From positions 15,558 through 79,557 of the forward strand of contig JAZDOK010000106.1 of the NCBI GenBank assembly GCA_043798715.1: 64,000 nucleotides of DNA, read 5' to 3'. The notes beneath the pieces are model-generated. The model made no database searches and had not been told where the DNA came from. It saw only the letters and a list, made by a program, of their open reading frames with translations. The translations under genes and the position numbers were made by a program. How positions within the stretch are numbered: position 1 is the first letter of the stretch; every line of letters begins with the position of its first letter. This document shows, in pieces, positions 43,576-52,345 of the stretch. This DNA comes from JAZDOK01 sp043798715 (GTDB lineage: Bacteria; Vulcanimicrobiota; JAZDOK01).

Positions 43576-44283
43576 TCAATAGCCTCCCTTGAGGGGATAA
43601 TTGATCGCCGTATCACTGATGTCAAAAAGTTTTTTGACCTTTTCCATGCCTGAAGCCAGCCGGTCGTCCTGACCAAGCTTTACCGTTCCGAAAATCTGAT
43701 CCCCGCTCTTCAATATGAATCCGGCCTCCGGGATGATCGGCTCATTGTCACGGATGACCGCCGAGATCCTGAATTCTCCGGGAATTTCCATGTCTGTAAG
43801 TTTCTTCCCATCTACCGACTGCCCACTCTTGAATTCCAACGCCATCGCCGTACCATTCCCCATCTGATAGGCTCTGAGGACTGAAGGAGACGTGAGGATG
43901 TTCCTGAACATCCTGGCTCCGATCGTGGTGGCGCAGACCGTGCTGAGTCCGAGATCGTGGTAAATGCTTGAGCGCCTGGGATCATAGACCCTGCAGACAA
44001 CCTTGGGCACCTGAAATATGTATTTGGCCATCTGAGCGGCCATCAGGTTTGTATTATCCCCGTTGGTGACCGCGGCAAATGCATCGACCCGCTCGATCCC
44101 GGCTTTCCTCAGAATGTCTATGTCAATGCCATTCCCGAGAATTTTTATCCCTCTGAAGTCCTCAAGTCTGTTAAACGAGGTCGGAGAATTATCAATGATC
44201 GACACACTCCATCGGTCCGCCTCCATTAACTCTGCAAGGCGGGCTCCCTGTCTGCCGCATCCAAGAACAATGACCTTCGGCAT
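43576..44283 (-). CDS. TrkA-type K+ channel/transport regulator (first of pair)
   Basis: The protein has MPKVIVLGCGRQGARLAELM at its N-terminus (TrkA-N), DNTNLMAAQMAKYIFQVPKVVCRVYDP, and a C-terminal TrkA-C domain. Start chosen at ATG 44283, ten bases after GAGAG; a start four codons earlier is possible. Two separate single-RCK proteins in tandem may form a hetero-octamer ring in place of a fused TrkA. Confidence 0.9.
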   Translation of the reverse strand: MPKVIVLGCGRQGARLAELMEADRWSVSIIDNSPTSFNRLEDFRGIKILGNGIDIDILRKAGIERVDAFAAVTNGDNTNLMAAQMAKYIFQVPKVVCRVYDPRRSSIYHDLGLSTVCATTIGARMFRNILTSPSVLRAYQMGNGTAMALEFKSGQSVDGKKLTDMEIPGEFRISAVIRDNEPIIPEAGFILKSGDQIFGTVKLGQDDRLASGMEKVKKLFDISDTAINYPLKGGY

Positions 44284-44444
44284 TTTGGGTATCACTCTTT
44301 CTCTTTTATTGAACTCCGCTCCCCTTTTACATTAGCGACAAACCTGCCGGTTTATTCTCCTTTAAAAGAGGGAATCCCTGTACGAATAGATGGTCTGGTT
44401 GTTTCCCTTCGGTTCGGGCTGAACATGTCTTTCCATAAACGCTG

Positions 44445-44473
44445 TTGACAGAGGCCATGATTTTGATTAGAAT
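44445..44473 (+). promoter_or_regulatory. Strong sigma-70 promoter
   Basis: TTGACA (44445-44450), a 17-base spacer and TAGAAT (44468-44473) form a near-consensus promoter. The expected start near 44480 leaves a leader of about 22 bases carrying GGAAGGAG. It serves the membrane-anchored gene at 44503. Confidence 0.78.
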
Positions 44474-44502
44474 GAAAATACTTCAAGGAAGGAGTTCAAC
44501 CC

Positions 44503-45090
44503 ATTATCACATTCATTCGCAGATTCCTGATTGGCGTCCTCTCCCTGGCAGTACTGGTGAATGTTTCCTTTCTCATTCTCGCCAAGCAGTCCTCACAGCA
44601 CGTTGTTAAATCGGAGGTTCTTTATTCCGTGCTGATTCTCTCTGAACGGAAACCCGATGTCGTTTCTCTTAAGGCGCAGTTAAAAAAACGCGGATTGCCG
44701 ACAACCACAATAGGAACGATGAAACGTTTTAAACCGGTTTTTGCCGGTTACGCAGTGGCAATGGACCTCCCCAGATCCTCCTCCAACAGGCAGATCGCCC
44801 GCTTTACTCTCCAGTATGGTTATCAGAGCAGCGTGCTTAAGCTGCCGAAAGACCGCGAACGCATCAAAATCGTCAAGATTTTTTCCAGAAGCAGCGATGC
44901 CCGGGTTGTAGCCGATTCCATATTCAAGAAAATAAAACTCAGATTTTCAGTCATCAAGCACTATAGAGAGGTTCCATGCTTATATTTCGGTTTTAAGGCA
45001 ACGGGCCTGGATGTGGAAAAAGCCAGGGAATTGAAGGCACAGTTTGTCCGCCAGGCCGACGTTATTGAACTGGTGCCCGAAGCCAAATAA
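44503..45090 (+). CDS. Membrane-anchored protein with probable AUU start codon
   Basis: The frame is open from 44476 but has no ATG, GTG or TTG before 44557, which lies inside a hydrophobic helix. Translation from ATT at 44503, eight bases after GGAAGGAG, gives a normal anchor: a basic start with FIRRF, then LIGVLSLAVLVNVSFLILA. The full length would be 195 residues. The remaining domain (about 40-195) has two similar alpha/beta parts loosely like SPOR repeats (VLYSVLIL...LKKRGL and IKIVKIF...IFKKIKL), but I cannot assign a family. A strong promoter precedes it and rho follows. Confidence 0.75.
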   Translation: MITFIRRFLIGVLSLAVLVNVSFLILAKQSSQHVVKSEVLYSVLILSERKPDVVSLKAQLKKRGLPTTTIGTMKRFKPVFAGYAVAMDLPRSSSNRQIARFTLQYGYQSSVLKLPKDRERIKIVKIFSRSSDARVVADSIFKKIKLRFSVIKHYREVPCLYFGFKATGLDVEKARELKAQFVRQADVIELVPEAK

Positions 45091-45165
45091 TCTTTTTATG
45101 GGCTTTTGAACCTCTTATATTGCTCTGATCGTCCCTGATCATAAAATTGAAAAATGGGGTGTAAC

Positions 45166-46440
45166 ATGGAAAGTATCGGAGAACTGGACAAACTGAGCCG
45201 GGTTGAATTGCTGGAGATAGCCAAGACATTGACGATTCCAGGCTATCAACGAATGAAAAAACAGGAGCTGGTTTACCGGATCCTGGAGACACAGGCCGAG
45301 AACCAGGGGCTTTATTTCGGTTCCGGAATCCTGGAGCTACTGCCGGAGGGATATGGTTTTTTACGCGGCAAACGCTATCTCCCTGCAAACGGCGATATTT
45401 ATATCTCCCAATCCCAGATCAAACGCTTCGACCTCCGGATCGGGGATACCATCTCCGGTCAGGTCCGGCCGCCAAAAAACGGCGAGAAATACTTCGGAAT
45501 GGTCAAAGTCCAGGCCGTCAACAGTCTTGACCCCGAGCAATCCAGGCTGAGACCTCACTTTGATCAATTAACCCCGATATTCCCTGACAGAAGGTACAAC
45601 CTGGAGACAAAGCAGGAGGAAATTTCCACCCGGATCATTGACCTGCTCTGTCCAATCGGGAGCGGACAGAGAGGCTTGCTTGTTGCGCCTCCCAAAGCCG
45701 GCAAGACCATCCTTCTGAAAAAGATCGCCCGGGGTATCACCACCAACCACCCCGATTCCATCCTCATCGCTCTTCTTATCGATGAACGGCCCGAAGAGGT
45801 TACCGACATGGAACGTTCGATCGAGGGAGAAGTTGTTTCTTCCACTTTCGACGAACCCCCGGAACAGCATGCCAGAGTCTCTGAACTGGTCGTCGAGAAA
45901 GCCAAACGCCTTGTAGAAATGGGCAAACACGTGGTAATTCTCCTGGACAGCATCACCAGGATGGCCCGCGCCTACAATTCAATCACTCCGCCGACGGGAA
46001 GAACTCTTTCCGGAGGTCTGGACACCACGGCCCTGCGGATGCCGAAAAGATTCCTCGGAGCCGCCAGGAACATTGAGAACGGGGGAAGTCTCACCATTAT
46101 TGCAACCGCTCTCATCGAAACGGGAAGCAAGATGGATGACGTGATTTTTGAGGAGTTCAAGGCGACCGGCAACATGGAGATGGATCTTTCCAGGCAACTG
46201 TCGGAGCTTCGTATTTTCCCGGCCATAGACATAAAAAAATCCGGCACCCGCCATGAGGAGCTGCTGCTTCCGGATGACGACCTGAAGAGAGTCTGGCTTC
46301 TGAGGAGAGGTTTGGCCCTTCTGGGCGATCCGACCGAGATGACAAAACTCATGATAGACAGGCTTCAGAAGACAACCAGCAACAAGGAATTCCTTGCCAC
46401 CATCACCAGGGAGACTCTTTCATACGCCAAAAAATTTTAA
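45166..46440 (+). CDS. rho: Transcription termination factor Rho
   Basis: This hexameric RNA helicase ends transcription. The N-terminal helix bundle reads LDKLSRVELLEIAKTL, the RNA-binding cold-shock-like domain has GILELLPEGYGFLR, Walker A is PPKAGKT, and VILLDSITRMARAYN and the Q/R-loop region PTGRTLSGGLD are present. Start at ATG 45166 after GGGGTG; an earlier ATG at 45154 would add four residues. There is no long insertion. The stop overlaps the next gene's ATG by one base. Confidence 0.97.
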   Translation: MESIGELDKLSRVELLEIAKTLTIPGYQRMKKQELVYRILETQAENQGLYFGSGILELLPEGYGFLRGKRYLPANGDIYISQSQIKRFDLRIGDTISGQVRPPKNGEKYFGMVKVQAVNSLDPEQSRLRPHFDQLTPIFPDRRYNLETKQEEISTRIIDLLCPIGSGQRGLLVAPPKAGKTILLKKIARGITTNHPDSILIALLIDERPEEVTDMERSIEGEVVSSTFDEPPEQHARVSELVVEKAKRLVEMGKHVVILLDSITRMARAYNSITPPTGRTLSGGLDTTALRMPKRFLGAARNIENGGSLTIIATALIETGSKMDDVIFEEFKATGNMEMDLSRQLSELRIFPAIDIKKSGTRHEELLLPDDDLKRVWLLRRGLALLGDPTEMTKLMIDRLQKTTSNKEFLATITRETLSYAKKF

Positions 46441-47714
46441 TGGGGCGTTTTCATCTTCTCTGGGCCGACGATTGCGGCGAAATACGCGAGGCGGAAAAGT
46501 ATTACGCTCTGGGACGCTCCGCACGTTCACTGGCAGAGCTCTCTTTGGATTCAATGATTCCGCTTCCCTCCGGATCCACCCTCCATTTGCTCCCCGGCCG
46601 GCTGCCGGTTGGAATTTCCGTGAGGAGCGGGAAAATCTGCACACTGGAGAGCCCGCCGGATGCCGCTTACCGCGGGAAAGCCCTTGCCGTGGCCGCCCTT
46701 CTCCCTCCCGGTTACCTGAGAACATTTCTCCCGGCCTGGAAGAGAGTTGGTAAGGATTACCTGCCTTTCAACGCCTTCACGGCCATTGCGTTCAGGGATG
46801 GACAGATATGGGCTGCGGCTCAGCCTGTTTCGGAATCCATCCGCTGGAACTGGTCCCAGTACGACTGTGTCGGGCTCAGCCATAAAATAAAGGAGGCACT
46901 GCGTGATTTTCCCGGGAATAGAATTCTCAGACATCTGTCCCGCTGCGCCGAAGAATTTCATTGCTATACCGCCCAGAACATCTTTTTAAACCGCTGGGAA
47001 GGAGGACTCCCCTCCTCTCCCTCGTGCAACGCCTCCTGTCTCGGCTGTATTTCACACCAGTCTGGTTCCCAACGACCGCCCGCCCCTCAGGACAGGATCC
47101 GCTTCATACCATCCCCGGAGGAAATCGCCGAATTGGGCCTTCGTCACCTGACCAAATCCGAGTGGAATATTGTCAGCTTCGGCCAGGGATGCGAAGGCGA
47201 GCCACTCCTTCAGTCGGAAATACTCTCAAAAGCCATAAGAACCATAAGAAAAGCGACCGGCAGAGGGACCATAAATGTCAATACCAACGGGAGTCTCCCC
47301 GGGGCGCTCCACTTGCTTCTTGACTCCGGCCTGGACAGCCTCAGGGTAAGCCTGAACAGCGCCGTTGAGTCTAACTACCTCCGCTATTTCCGGCCTTCAG
47401 GCTATACTTTCGGACAGGTCCTTCAGAGCTTAAAAGCAGCCGTGGACAAAGGAGGATTCCTCTCTCTTAATCTTCTTGTTCTGCCCGGGATAACCGACGG
47501 AAAGAAAGAATTTGCAGCCCTCGAAAACCTGCTTCAAAGCTGTCGGGTAGATATGGTTCAAATGAGAAACATGAATATCGATCCGGATCTGTTCTTAGAC
47601 TTCATGCATCCGGAAGCGGATGAAGAACTTGGAATATCAAACATGGTCCGTTCCCTCGAAAAGGCGTTCCCTCATCTGAAAATCGGCACTTCGTCACCCT
47701 CTCTTAAACCCTGA
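46440..47714 (+). CDS. Radical SAM protein coupled to rho, unknown function
   Basis: The start shares one base with the rho stop codon (TAATG), so it is translated by re-initiation. The first 190 residues form a separate domain of unknown type. The radical SAM cluster is CNASCLGC (about 199-206), preceded by a short loop, and FGQGCEGEPLLQ is the SAM-binding GGE-like strand. The substrate is unknown. The protein is 424 residues, and no partner peptide is seen nearby. Confidence 0.88.
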   Translation: MGRFHLLWADDCGEIREAEKYYALGRSARSLAELSLDSMIPLPSGSTLHLLPGRLPVGISVRSGKICTLESPPDAAYRGKALAVAALLPPGYLRTFLPAWKRVGKDYLPFNAFTAIAFRDGQIWAAAQPVSESIRWNWSQYDCVGLSHKIKEALRDFPGNRILRHLSRCAEEFHCYTAQNIFLNRWEGGLPSSPSCNASCLGCISHQSGSQRPPAPQDRIRFIPSPEEIAELGLRHLTKSEWNIVSFGQGCEGEPLLQSEILSKAIRTIRKATGRGTINVNTNGSLPGALHLLLDSGLDSLRVSLNSAVESNYLRYFRPSGYTFGQVLQSLKAAVDKGGFLSLNLLVLPGITDGKKEFAALENLLQSCRVDMVQMRNMNIDPDLFLDFMHPEADEELGISNMVRSLEKAFPHLKIGTSSPSLKP

Positions 47715-47743
47715 TTGCCGCAAGTCTCGCCCCTGCCCCGGAT

Positions 47744-47784
47744 AAAAAATCCCGGCAGGCCGGCATAACTTCCTTCCTGCCAGG
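47744..47784 (-). terminator. Intrinsic terminator of htrA (minus strand)
   Basis: On the minus strand CCTGGCAGG (plus 47776-47784) pairs with CCTGCCGGG (plus 47751-47759) over nine pairs with one G-T pair. A six-T tract follows (plus 47744-47749). It stands 27 bases after the htrA stop. Confidence 0.72.
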
Positions 47785-47810
47785 ATAACATCCACTTGAG
47801 ATAAAATCTA

Positions 47811-48944
47811 TTACTCCGACATTTCTGCGAGGATCATGGTAATGTATTCCAGGCGGCCCTGGCGGATAATCTGTATCGCCAGCTTGTCACCAATTTTTCG
47901 GCTTGAAATCAGCTTGCGAAGATCATCCGGGGAATTGACCTTCTGATCGTCCACTTCGACGAGAACATCGCCCCGCTGCAGTTTAGCTTTGAATGCCGGG
48001 CTGTCCGGCACGACCCCGACAATAAGAACCCCGTCTGTGTTGGGCAACTTGAGGTACTTTGCAGTTTCCTCCGTCACTTCCTGCATGTGAACGCCCATGT
48101 AGGCCCGGGATATTTTCCCTTTGCTTATGAGCTCGTCCATAATCTGTTTAGCGGCGTTGATCGGGATGGCAAAGCCCATGCCCTGGGCTCCCTGAATGAT
48201 GGCGGTGTTGATTCCAATGACTTCCCCGTTAATGTTGACAAGGGGCCCGCCGCTGTTTCCAGGATTGATGGAAGCATCAGTCTGGATCAGGTTGTCGTAA
48301 TTCTTGCTCTCATCGTAAATCTTCCGGCCCCGTCCGCTGATGACGCCGGCTGTAACCGTGTGATCAAAGCCGAAGGGATTTCCGATGGCGATTGCCCAGT
48401 CCCCTACCTCGATTTTTTCCGAGTCCCCGAGCTGGGCATAGGGAAGTTTCCTGGCATCAATCTTCACAACCGCTATGTCTGAAATCCGGTCTTCCCCCTT
48501 GATCTTCCCCGAATATTTCTTTTCGTTGCTGAGAGTGACCGTAATTTCCTTGGCCCCGTGCACGACATGATAGTTGGTGAGTATGTATCCGTCATCAGTC
48601 ACAATAATACCGGAGCCCCGTCCTTTAGTGGGGACCTCTTTGGCCGGAATGCCGGGAAACTGACTGCCGAAAAACCTTCTGAAAAATTGATCGTTCGGCA
48701 TGTTTGGCATGCCTGACACCATGGCTACTGAGGTGGTGTCGATATTAACGACCGCGGGCTTGACCTTGTTGACAATGGTTGAAAAGCCTGAAATACACGA
48801 AGCCGATGACACCGCCGGCTGCGGCTGTTCACTGGCCCTGGCTTCCTTTACCCCGATTTTCTGGCAGTTGACAAACATCACGGCGCTGCCCAGCATGGCT
48901 CCAAGAAGAGCGCTTAAAAAATAGACTAGTGAAATTTTCTTCAT
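47811..48944 (-). CDS. HtrA/Deg-family periplasmic serine protease
   Basis: This quality-control protease has an N-terminal membrane or signal segment (about 5-25), the trypsin-like domain with His (TNYHVVHG), Asp (SDIAVVKI) and Ser (NPGNSGGPLV), and a single C-terminal PDZ domain (about 285-370). One PDZ makes it DegS/HtrA-like rather than DegP. The length is 377. It ends at a clear intrinsic terminator. rsfS ends 23 bases before its start on the same strand. Confidence 0.95.
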   Translation of the reverse strand: MKKISLVYFLSALLGAMLGSAVMFVNCQKIGVKEARASEQPQPAVSSASCISGFSTIVNKVKPAVVNIDTTSVAMVSGMPNMPNDQFFRRFFGSQFPGIPAKEVPTKGRGSGIIVTDDGYILTNYHVVHGAKEITVTLSNEKKYSGKIKGEDRISDIAVVKIDARKLPYAQLGDSEKIEVGDWAIAIGNPFGFDHTVTAGVISGRGRKIYDESKNYDNLIQTDASINPGNSGGPLVNINGEVIGINTAIIQGAQGMGFAIPINAAKQIMDELISKGKISRAYMGVHMQEVTEETAKYLKLPNTDGVLIVGVVPDSPAFKAKLQRGDVLVEVDDQKVNSPDDLRKLISSRKIGDKLAIQIIRQGRLEYITMILAEMSE

Positions 48945-48967
48945 TTCGGCATTTCCTTTCTTTTGTT

Positions 48968-49321
48968 TTACAGGGATTCCATGGGAATTGTCGCCCAGCG
49001 ATCTTCCAGGTCGTAAAATTTCCGCAGTTCCTCCAGGAAGATATGGACGACAACGAAACCGTAATCCAGAAGTATCCAGACTCCTTCCTTCAAACCCTCA
49101 ATCCTTCTCTCGACAAGGCCTGCCTCCTTGAGTTCCCGGGCGATGCTTTCAGCGATCGCCCTTGTATGGACACTGGTCTTGGCGCTGGCTATAACAAAGT
49201 AATCGCAAATGATTGAAGAGCGTCCGATATTCATGATGACGACGTCGAGCGCCTTTTTAGCCACGGCGATCGATGCCGCCTTCAAAGCGATGTCCCGATA
49301 TCCCGATTCTTCTTCAGTTAT
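48968..49321 (-). CDS. rsfS: Ribosomal silencing factor RsfS, apparent AUA start
   Basis: RsfS binds ribosomal protein uL14 and stops 30S-50S joining in starved cells. The core KKALDVVIMNIGRSSIICDYFVIASAKTSVHTRAIAESI is clear. The first ordinary start (TTG 49283-49285) lacks a ribosome site and removes most of helix 1. The frame stays open upstream to a TGA beside GGGAGGTG. A codon ATA at 49321, nine bases after that site, gives the usual family length (117 residues, ITEEESGYRDIALKAA). An AUA start or a one-base error in the A8 run are the two readings. Confidence 0.88.
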   Translation of the reverse strand: MTEEESGYRDIALKAASIAVAKKALDVVIMNIGRSSIICDYFVIASAKTSVHTRAIAESIARELKEAGLVERRIEGLKEGVWILLDYGFVVVHIFLEELRKFYDLEDRWATIPMESL

Positions 49322-49465
49322 TTTTTTTCACCTCCCAATAGAATATTTTCTCTTCGGGGAAAAATACCTTCCAATCCCTGACGGTTATCTTAAATAAGCT
49401 CCATATGGTCCCGCCCGCGTTTCCTGTTATAACCAAGTAAAGCACCGTGCTTCAATCAGAATCGT

Positions 49466-50077
49466 CTATCTTGTATAAAGTTGGGATTTATAAAGATATC
49501 GCTCAACCTCTTCGGGAACCAGGTAGGTGATGGGCCTCCCTTCTCTGAGACGCCCCCGGATATCCGTCGAGGAAATATCAAGGCCGGGTATTTTCAAAAA
49601 TTTAATCTTCTGCATATGCCTGGTGTTAAACTCGCGGCAGCGCCTGTCGAGGTCCTCGGGAGACGAGCCCGGGCGGGTGACAACGATAAAGCGGGTGAGC
49701 ATCTCCAGAAGATTATCAAAGTCGTGCCACTCGTACTGAATGAGTCCGTCCGCGCCGGTTATAAAAGAAATTTCCGCCTCCGGATGAAGAGCGTGCAAAG
49801 TTTCTATGGTCTCGGATGTATAGGAGACGGAAGGCTTGTCCACCTCCAAACGGGACACCCTGAAATACGGGTTGGAGACGGTTGCCAGGCAGGTCATGAG
49901 ATACCTGGCCTCAGCATCCGCGATCTCCGGATCGTTCATTTTATGCGGGGGGGTCCGGTTCGGGATAAAAAGGACTTCATCCAGGGCAAATTCGATTCTA
50001 GCCTCCTGGGCCGCTAACAGGTGGCCATAATGGATTGGGTTGAAGGTGCCACCCATGACACCCAGGGTCCTTGTCAT
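49466..50077 (-). CDS. nadD: Nicotinate-nucleotide adenylyltransferase
   Basis: NadD makes deamido-NAD from NaMN and ATP. GVMGGTFNPIHYGHLLAAQE is the nucleotidyltransferase HxGH site, and PHKMND and the ISSTDIRGRLREGRPITYLVP ending are diagnostic. The 203-residue length is typical. It lies 144 bases ahead of rsfS on the same strand, as in many bacteria. Confidence 0.97.
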   Translation of the reverse strand: MTRTLGVMGGTFNPIHYGHLLAAQEARIEFALDEVLFIPNRTPPHKMNDPEIADAEARYLMTCLATVSNPYFRVSRLEVDKPSVSYTSETIETLHALHPEAEISFITGADGLIQYEWHDFDNLLEMLTRFIVVTRPGSSPEDLDRRCREFNTRHMQKIKFLKIPGLDISSTDIRGRLREGRPITYLVPEEVERYLYKSQLYTR

Positions 50078-50156
50078 TGCTCACTCCTGCAAAGGTTTTT
50101 TGAAATATCATGCAGAAATACTAGAAATTGAAAAATTCTCCTTCTGAAGGAAATGC

Positions 50157-50185
50157 ATGACGGTTTCTCAATCTGTCAGTATTAT
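50157..50185 (+). promoter_or_regulatory. Candidate promoter for the lptD-like gene
   Basis: ATGACG (50157-50162) and TATTAT (50180-50185) are 17 bases apart, within the divergent nadD/lptD region. The matches are 4 of 6 and 5 of 6. This is a weak call. Confidence 0.3.
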
Positions 50186-50233
50186 AGCAAATAACTGCAT
50201 CAGACTCAATTCTCCGGTCATGGATCAGCGGAA

Positions 50234-52327
50234 GTGAAACCGGTAAAGTTTCCGTTTTCAGACTGCCCGTTTCTTTTTTATTTACTGCTCTTTTTTATTC
50301 TGTGCCTTACATTTAATGGAGACGCCGCCGCGCAGGAAAATACTTTCTCCACGCGCGGTCCCCTGCACTTCAAGGCCGATTCGGTCCGCTTTGCTTCTCC
50401 AAAAATACTTGCTCAAGGCCATGTGGAAATGAATTTCCGCGGCCTTCTCCTGAGAGCCGGCAAGATAGAGGTGGACAACGCCTCAAAAGAAGTCTTGGCC
50501 GCGGAGGGGGTTGTCCTCCTGGGCAATGGTTTTCAACTTTCCTCGGACAAGGCGTATTTCAATCTCCTCACTTCCAGGGCCGTTCTCTGGAACGCTGTCG
50601 GCTCCGCCTCAAACTTCGTTCTCAAGGATAAAGTCGTAAAATCGGAAATATTTTTCTGGGGGCAGGAGGTCGAGTGGGATGGAAAGCGCATTAAAATCAT
50701 AAATGGCTCCTTTTCCACCTGCAGCCTTCGCCCTCCGGACTATCATTATCACGTAAACTCCAAGGAAATCAACATCTACCCAAGGGACAGGCTGGTCACT
50801 AAAAAAACTTCGCTGTTCCTGGGTAAAAAGCGCATCTATACCATACCTTCCATGGTCATCTCGCTTAAACCCGGAGGACAGCAGCAGCAGCAACTCAACC
50901 TGATTCCCCGCGTAGGGAACAGCCAATTGGACGGCTGGTCCCTTAGGGAGGGCGTCAATTACCTCATCAACCGCAGGGACAACGGGACCTTATTTCTGGA
51001 CTGGTTCCAGAAAAGCGGGTTCGGCTACGGGATTGATCAGAATTATTCCTATAAAGACAGCGTAACCGGGGCTTTCCACTACTACCGTCTTGATTCCAGG
51101 ATGCCGGATACCAGCCGCTATGAATTCAGTAATGCAATCAAGATAAAAATCCGGAAAAACATGGAGCTCAACTGGTTTTTCAGCTCAAACCAGAACCAGT
51201 ATCCCGGCATCCTCAGTCCTCCGATCTATAATTCTCAGTTTTCGCTTTCGCACTGGACGAGGCGTTCCTTGTTTTTTGTTGGAAACTCAACTTACAACGC
51301 CGGCGACAATACCAATAATACTTTGAATTTTTTCCATGTTTACAAGTGGACTCCCGCGTTAACATCCCAGCTGGCTTTCGACACTTCTTCTTCAAAGAGT
51401 CTCTTTTCAAAAAGCGATCGCTGGCACTCCCTGGGTAAGCTGATCCACACCGGTCGGACCCTGGATGCAGAAATTGCCTATGAGGCGACTTCCGGGGACA
51501 CGTCTTCCTATCTCAACCGGGAACCCGAAGTGACCCTGCGCACCCACCCCATGCTGATGGGAGAGGCCCCATGGACGGCCTCCGTCAGTGCCGGAAAGTT
51601 TCACCAGGAGCCTCTTGGTCTTAGAGTGGACAAAAAGACTCTCCATTTTGGTTTTCTCGATAAAGCATGGCCCGTTGCAAAAGGCTCTCTCGGCTTCCTC
51701 AATTTCAGGGGGAATTATGATCAAGGTTTTTTCAGCACGGGAGAGTCCAGATATGTGCTGGAAAGCAGCCTGGGACTTAGAAACCACTATAATTCGCATC
51801 TTTCGACCCGACTGGACTATAATTACCAGCAGCCGTACGGTTATTCGCCCCTGTGGATAGACGCCGTCGTCCCCTACGAAAATATAACGGGAAGCCTGGA
51901 GCTGAAAAACGGGAGTTACTGGAGGCTGACCTTGAATACCGGCTACAATATCCGCTCCCACGGTTATCAGAACCTTATTTCCCAGCTCAACCTTCGCCCA
52001 CGCCGAAACTGGGACCTGACCTTCACTTCCGCCTGCGACCTTACGCGGGGACAATGGCTGAACGTGGACACCCAGCTGGGAGTCCAGTTGACCCCCACCG
52101 TGATGATCTCCTACTGGAACGTCTATGATCTTTTAAACCAGCGCCTGACGTACCAGGATTACTGTGTCACCAAGGATTTTCACTGCTGGGAGGCCCGTCT
52201 CTCATACCGGGGTCTCCAGAAGCAGTTCTGGTTTGAGGCGGTCCTCTCAGCCTTCCCATCGGAGAGCGTACACATCGGCGCCAACAGCCGCTCGCCCATC
52301 CTGCCCAACTACTTCATCACCAGGTAA
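50234..52327 (+). CDS. lptD: LptD-like LPS assembly outer-membrane protein (OstA family)
   Basis: A signal peptide (to about residue 33) is followed by the OstA jellyroll (about 40-215, with HVEMNFRGLLLRAGKIEVDN and VLWNAVGSAS), and a C-terminal barrel (about 215-697) of aromatic-ended strands. GSFSTCSLRPPDYHYH holds C163, and C644 and C651 flank the final CVTKDFHCWEARLSY. The mature N-terminus has no cysteine, so at most one of the two E. coli-type disulfides can form. GTG start; the ribosome site is weak. LptE is not in the window. Its presence supports an LPS-bearing outer membrane. Confidence 0.85.
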   Translation: MKPVKFPFSDCPFLFYLLLFFILCLTFNGDAAAQENTFSTRGPLHFKADSVRFASPKILAQGHVEMNFRGLLLRAGKIEVDNASKEVLAAEGVVLLGNGFQLSSDKAYFNLLTSRAVLWNAVGSASNFVLKDKVVKSEIFFWGQEVEWDGKRIKIINGSFSTCSLRPPDYHYHVNSKEINIYPRDRLVTKKTSLFLGKKRIYTIPSMVISLKPGGQQQQQLNLIPRVGNSQLDGWSLREGVNYLINRRDNGTLFLDWFQKSGFGYGIDQNYSYKDSVTGAFHYYRLDSRMPDTSRYEFSNAIKIKIRKNMELNWFFSSNQNQYPGILSPPIYNSQFSLSHWTRRSLFFVGNSTYNAGDNTNNTLNFFHVYKWTPALTSQLAFDTSSSKSLFSKSDRWHSLGKLIHTGRTLDAEIAYEATSGDTSSYLNREPEVTLRTHPMLMGEAPWTASVSAGKFHQEPLGLRVDKKTLHFGFLDKAWPVAKGSLGFLNFRGNYDQGFFSTGESRYVLESSLGLRNHYNSHLSTRLDYNYQQPYGYSPLWIDAVVPYENITGSLELKNGSYWRLTLNTGYNIRSHGYQNLISQLNLRPRRNWDLTFTSACDLTRGQWLNVDTQLGVQLTPTVMISYWNVYDLLNQRLTYQDYCVTKDFHCWEARLSYRGLQKQFWFEAVLSAFPSESVHIGANSRSPILPNYFITR

Positions 52328-52345
52328 TTTCGGGGTTATCGGGAG

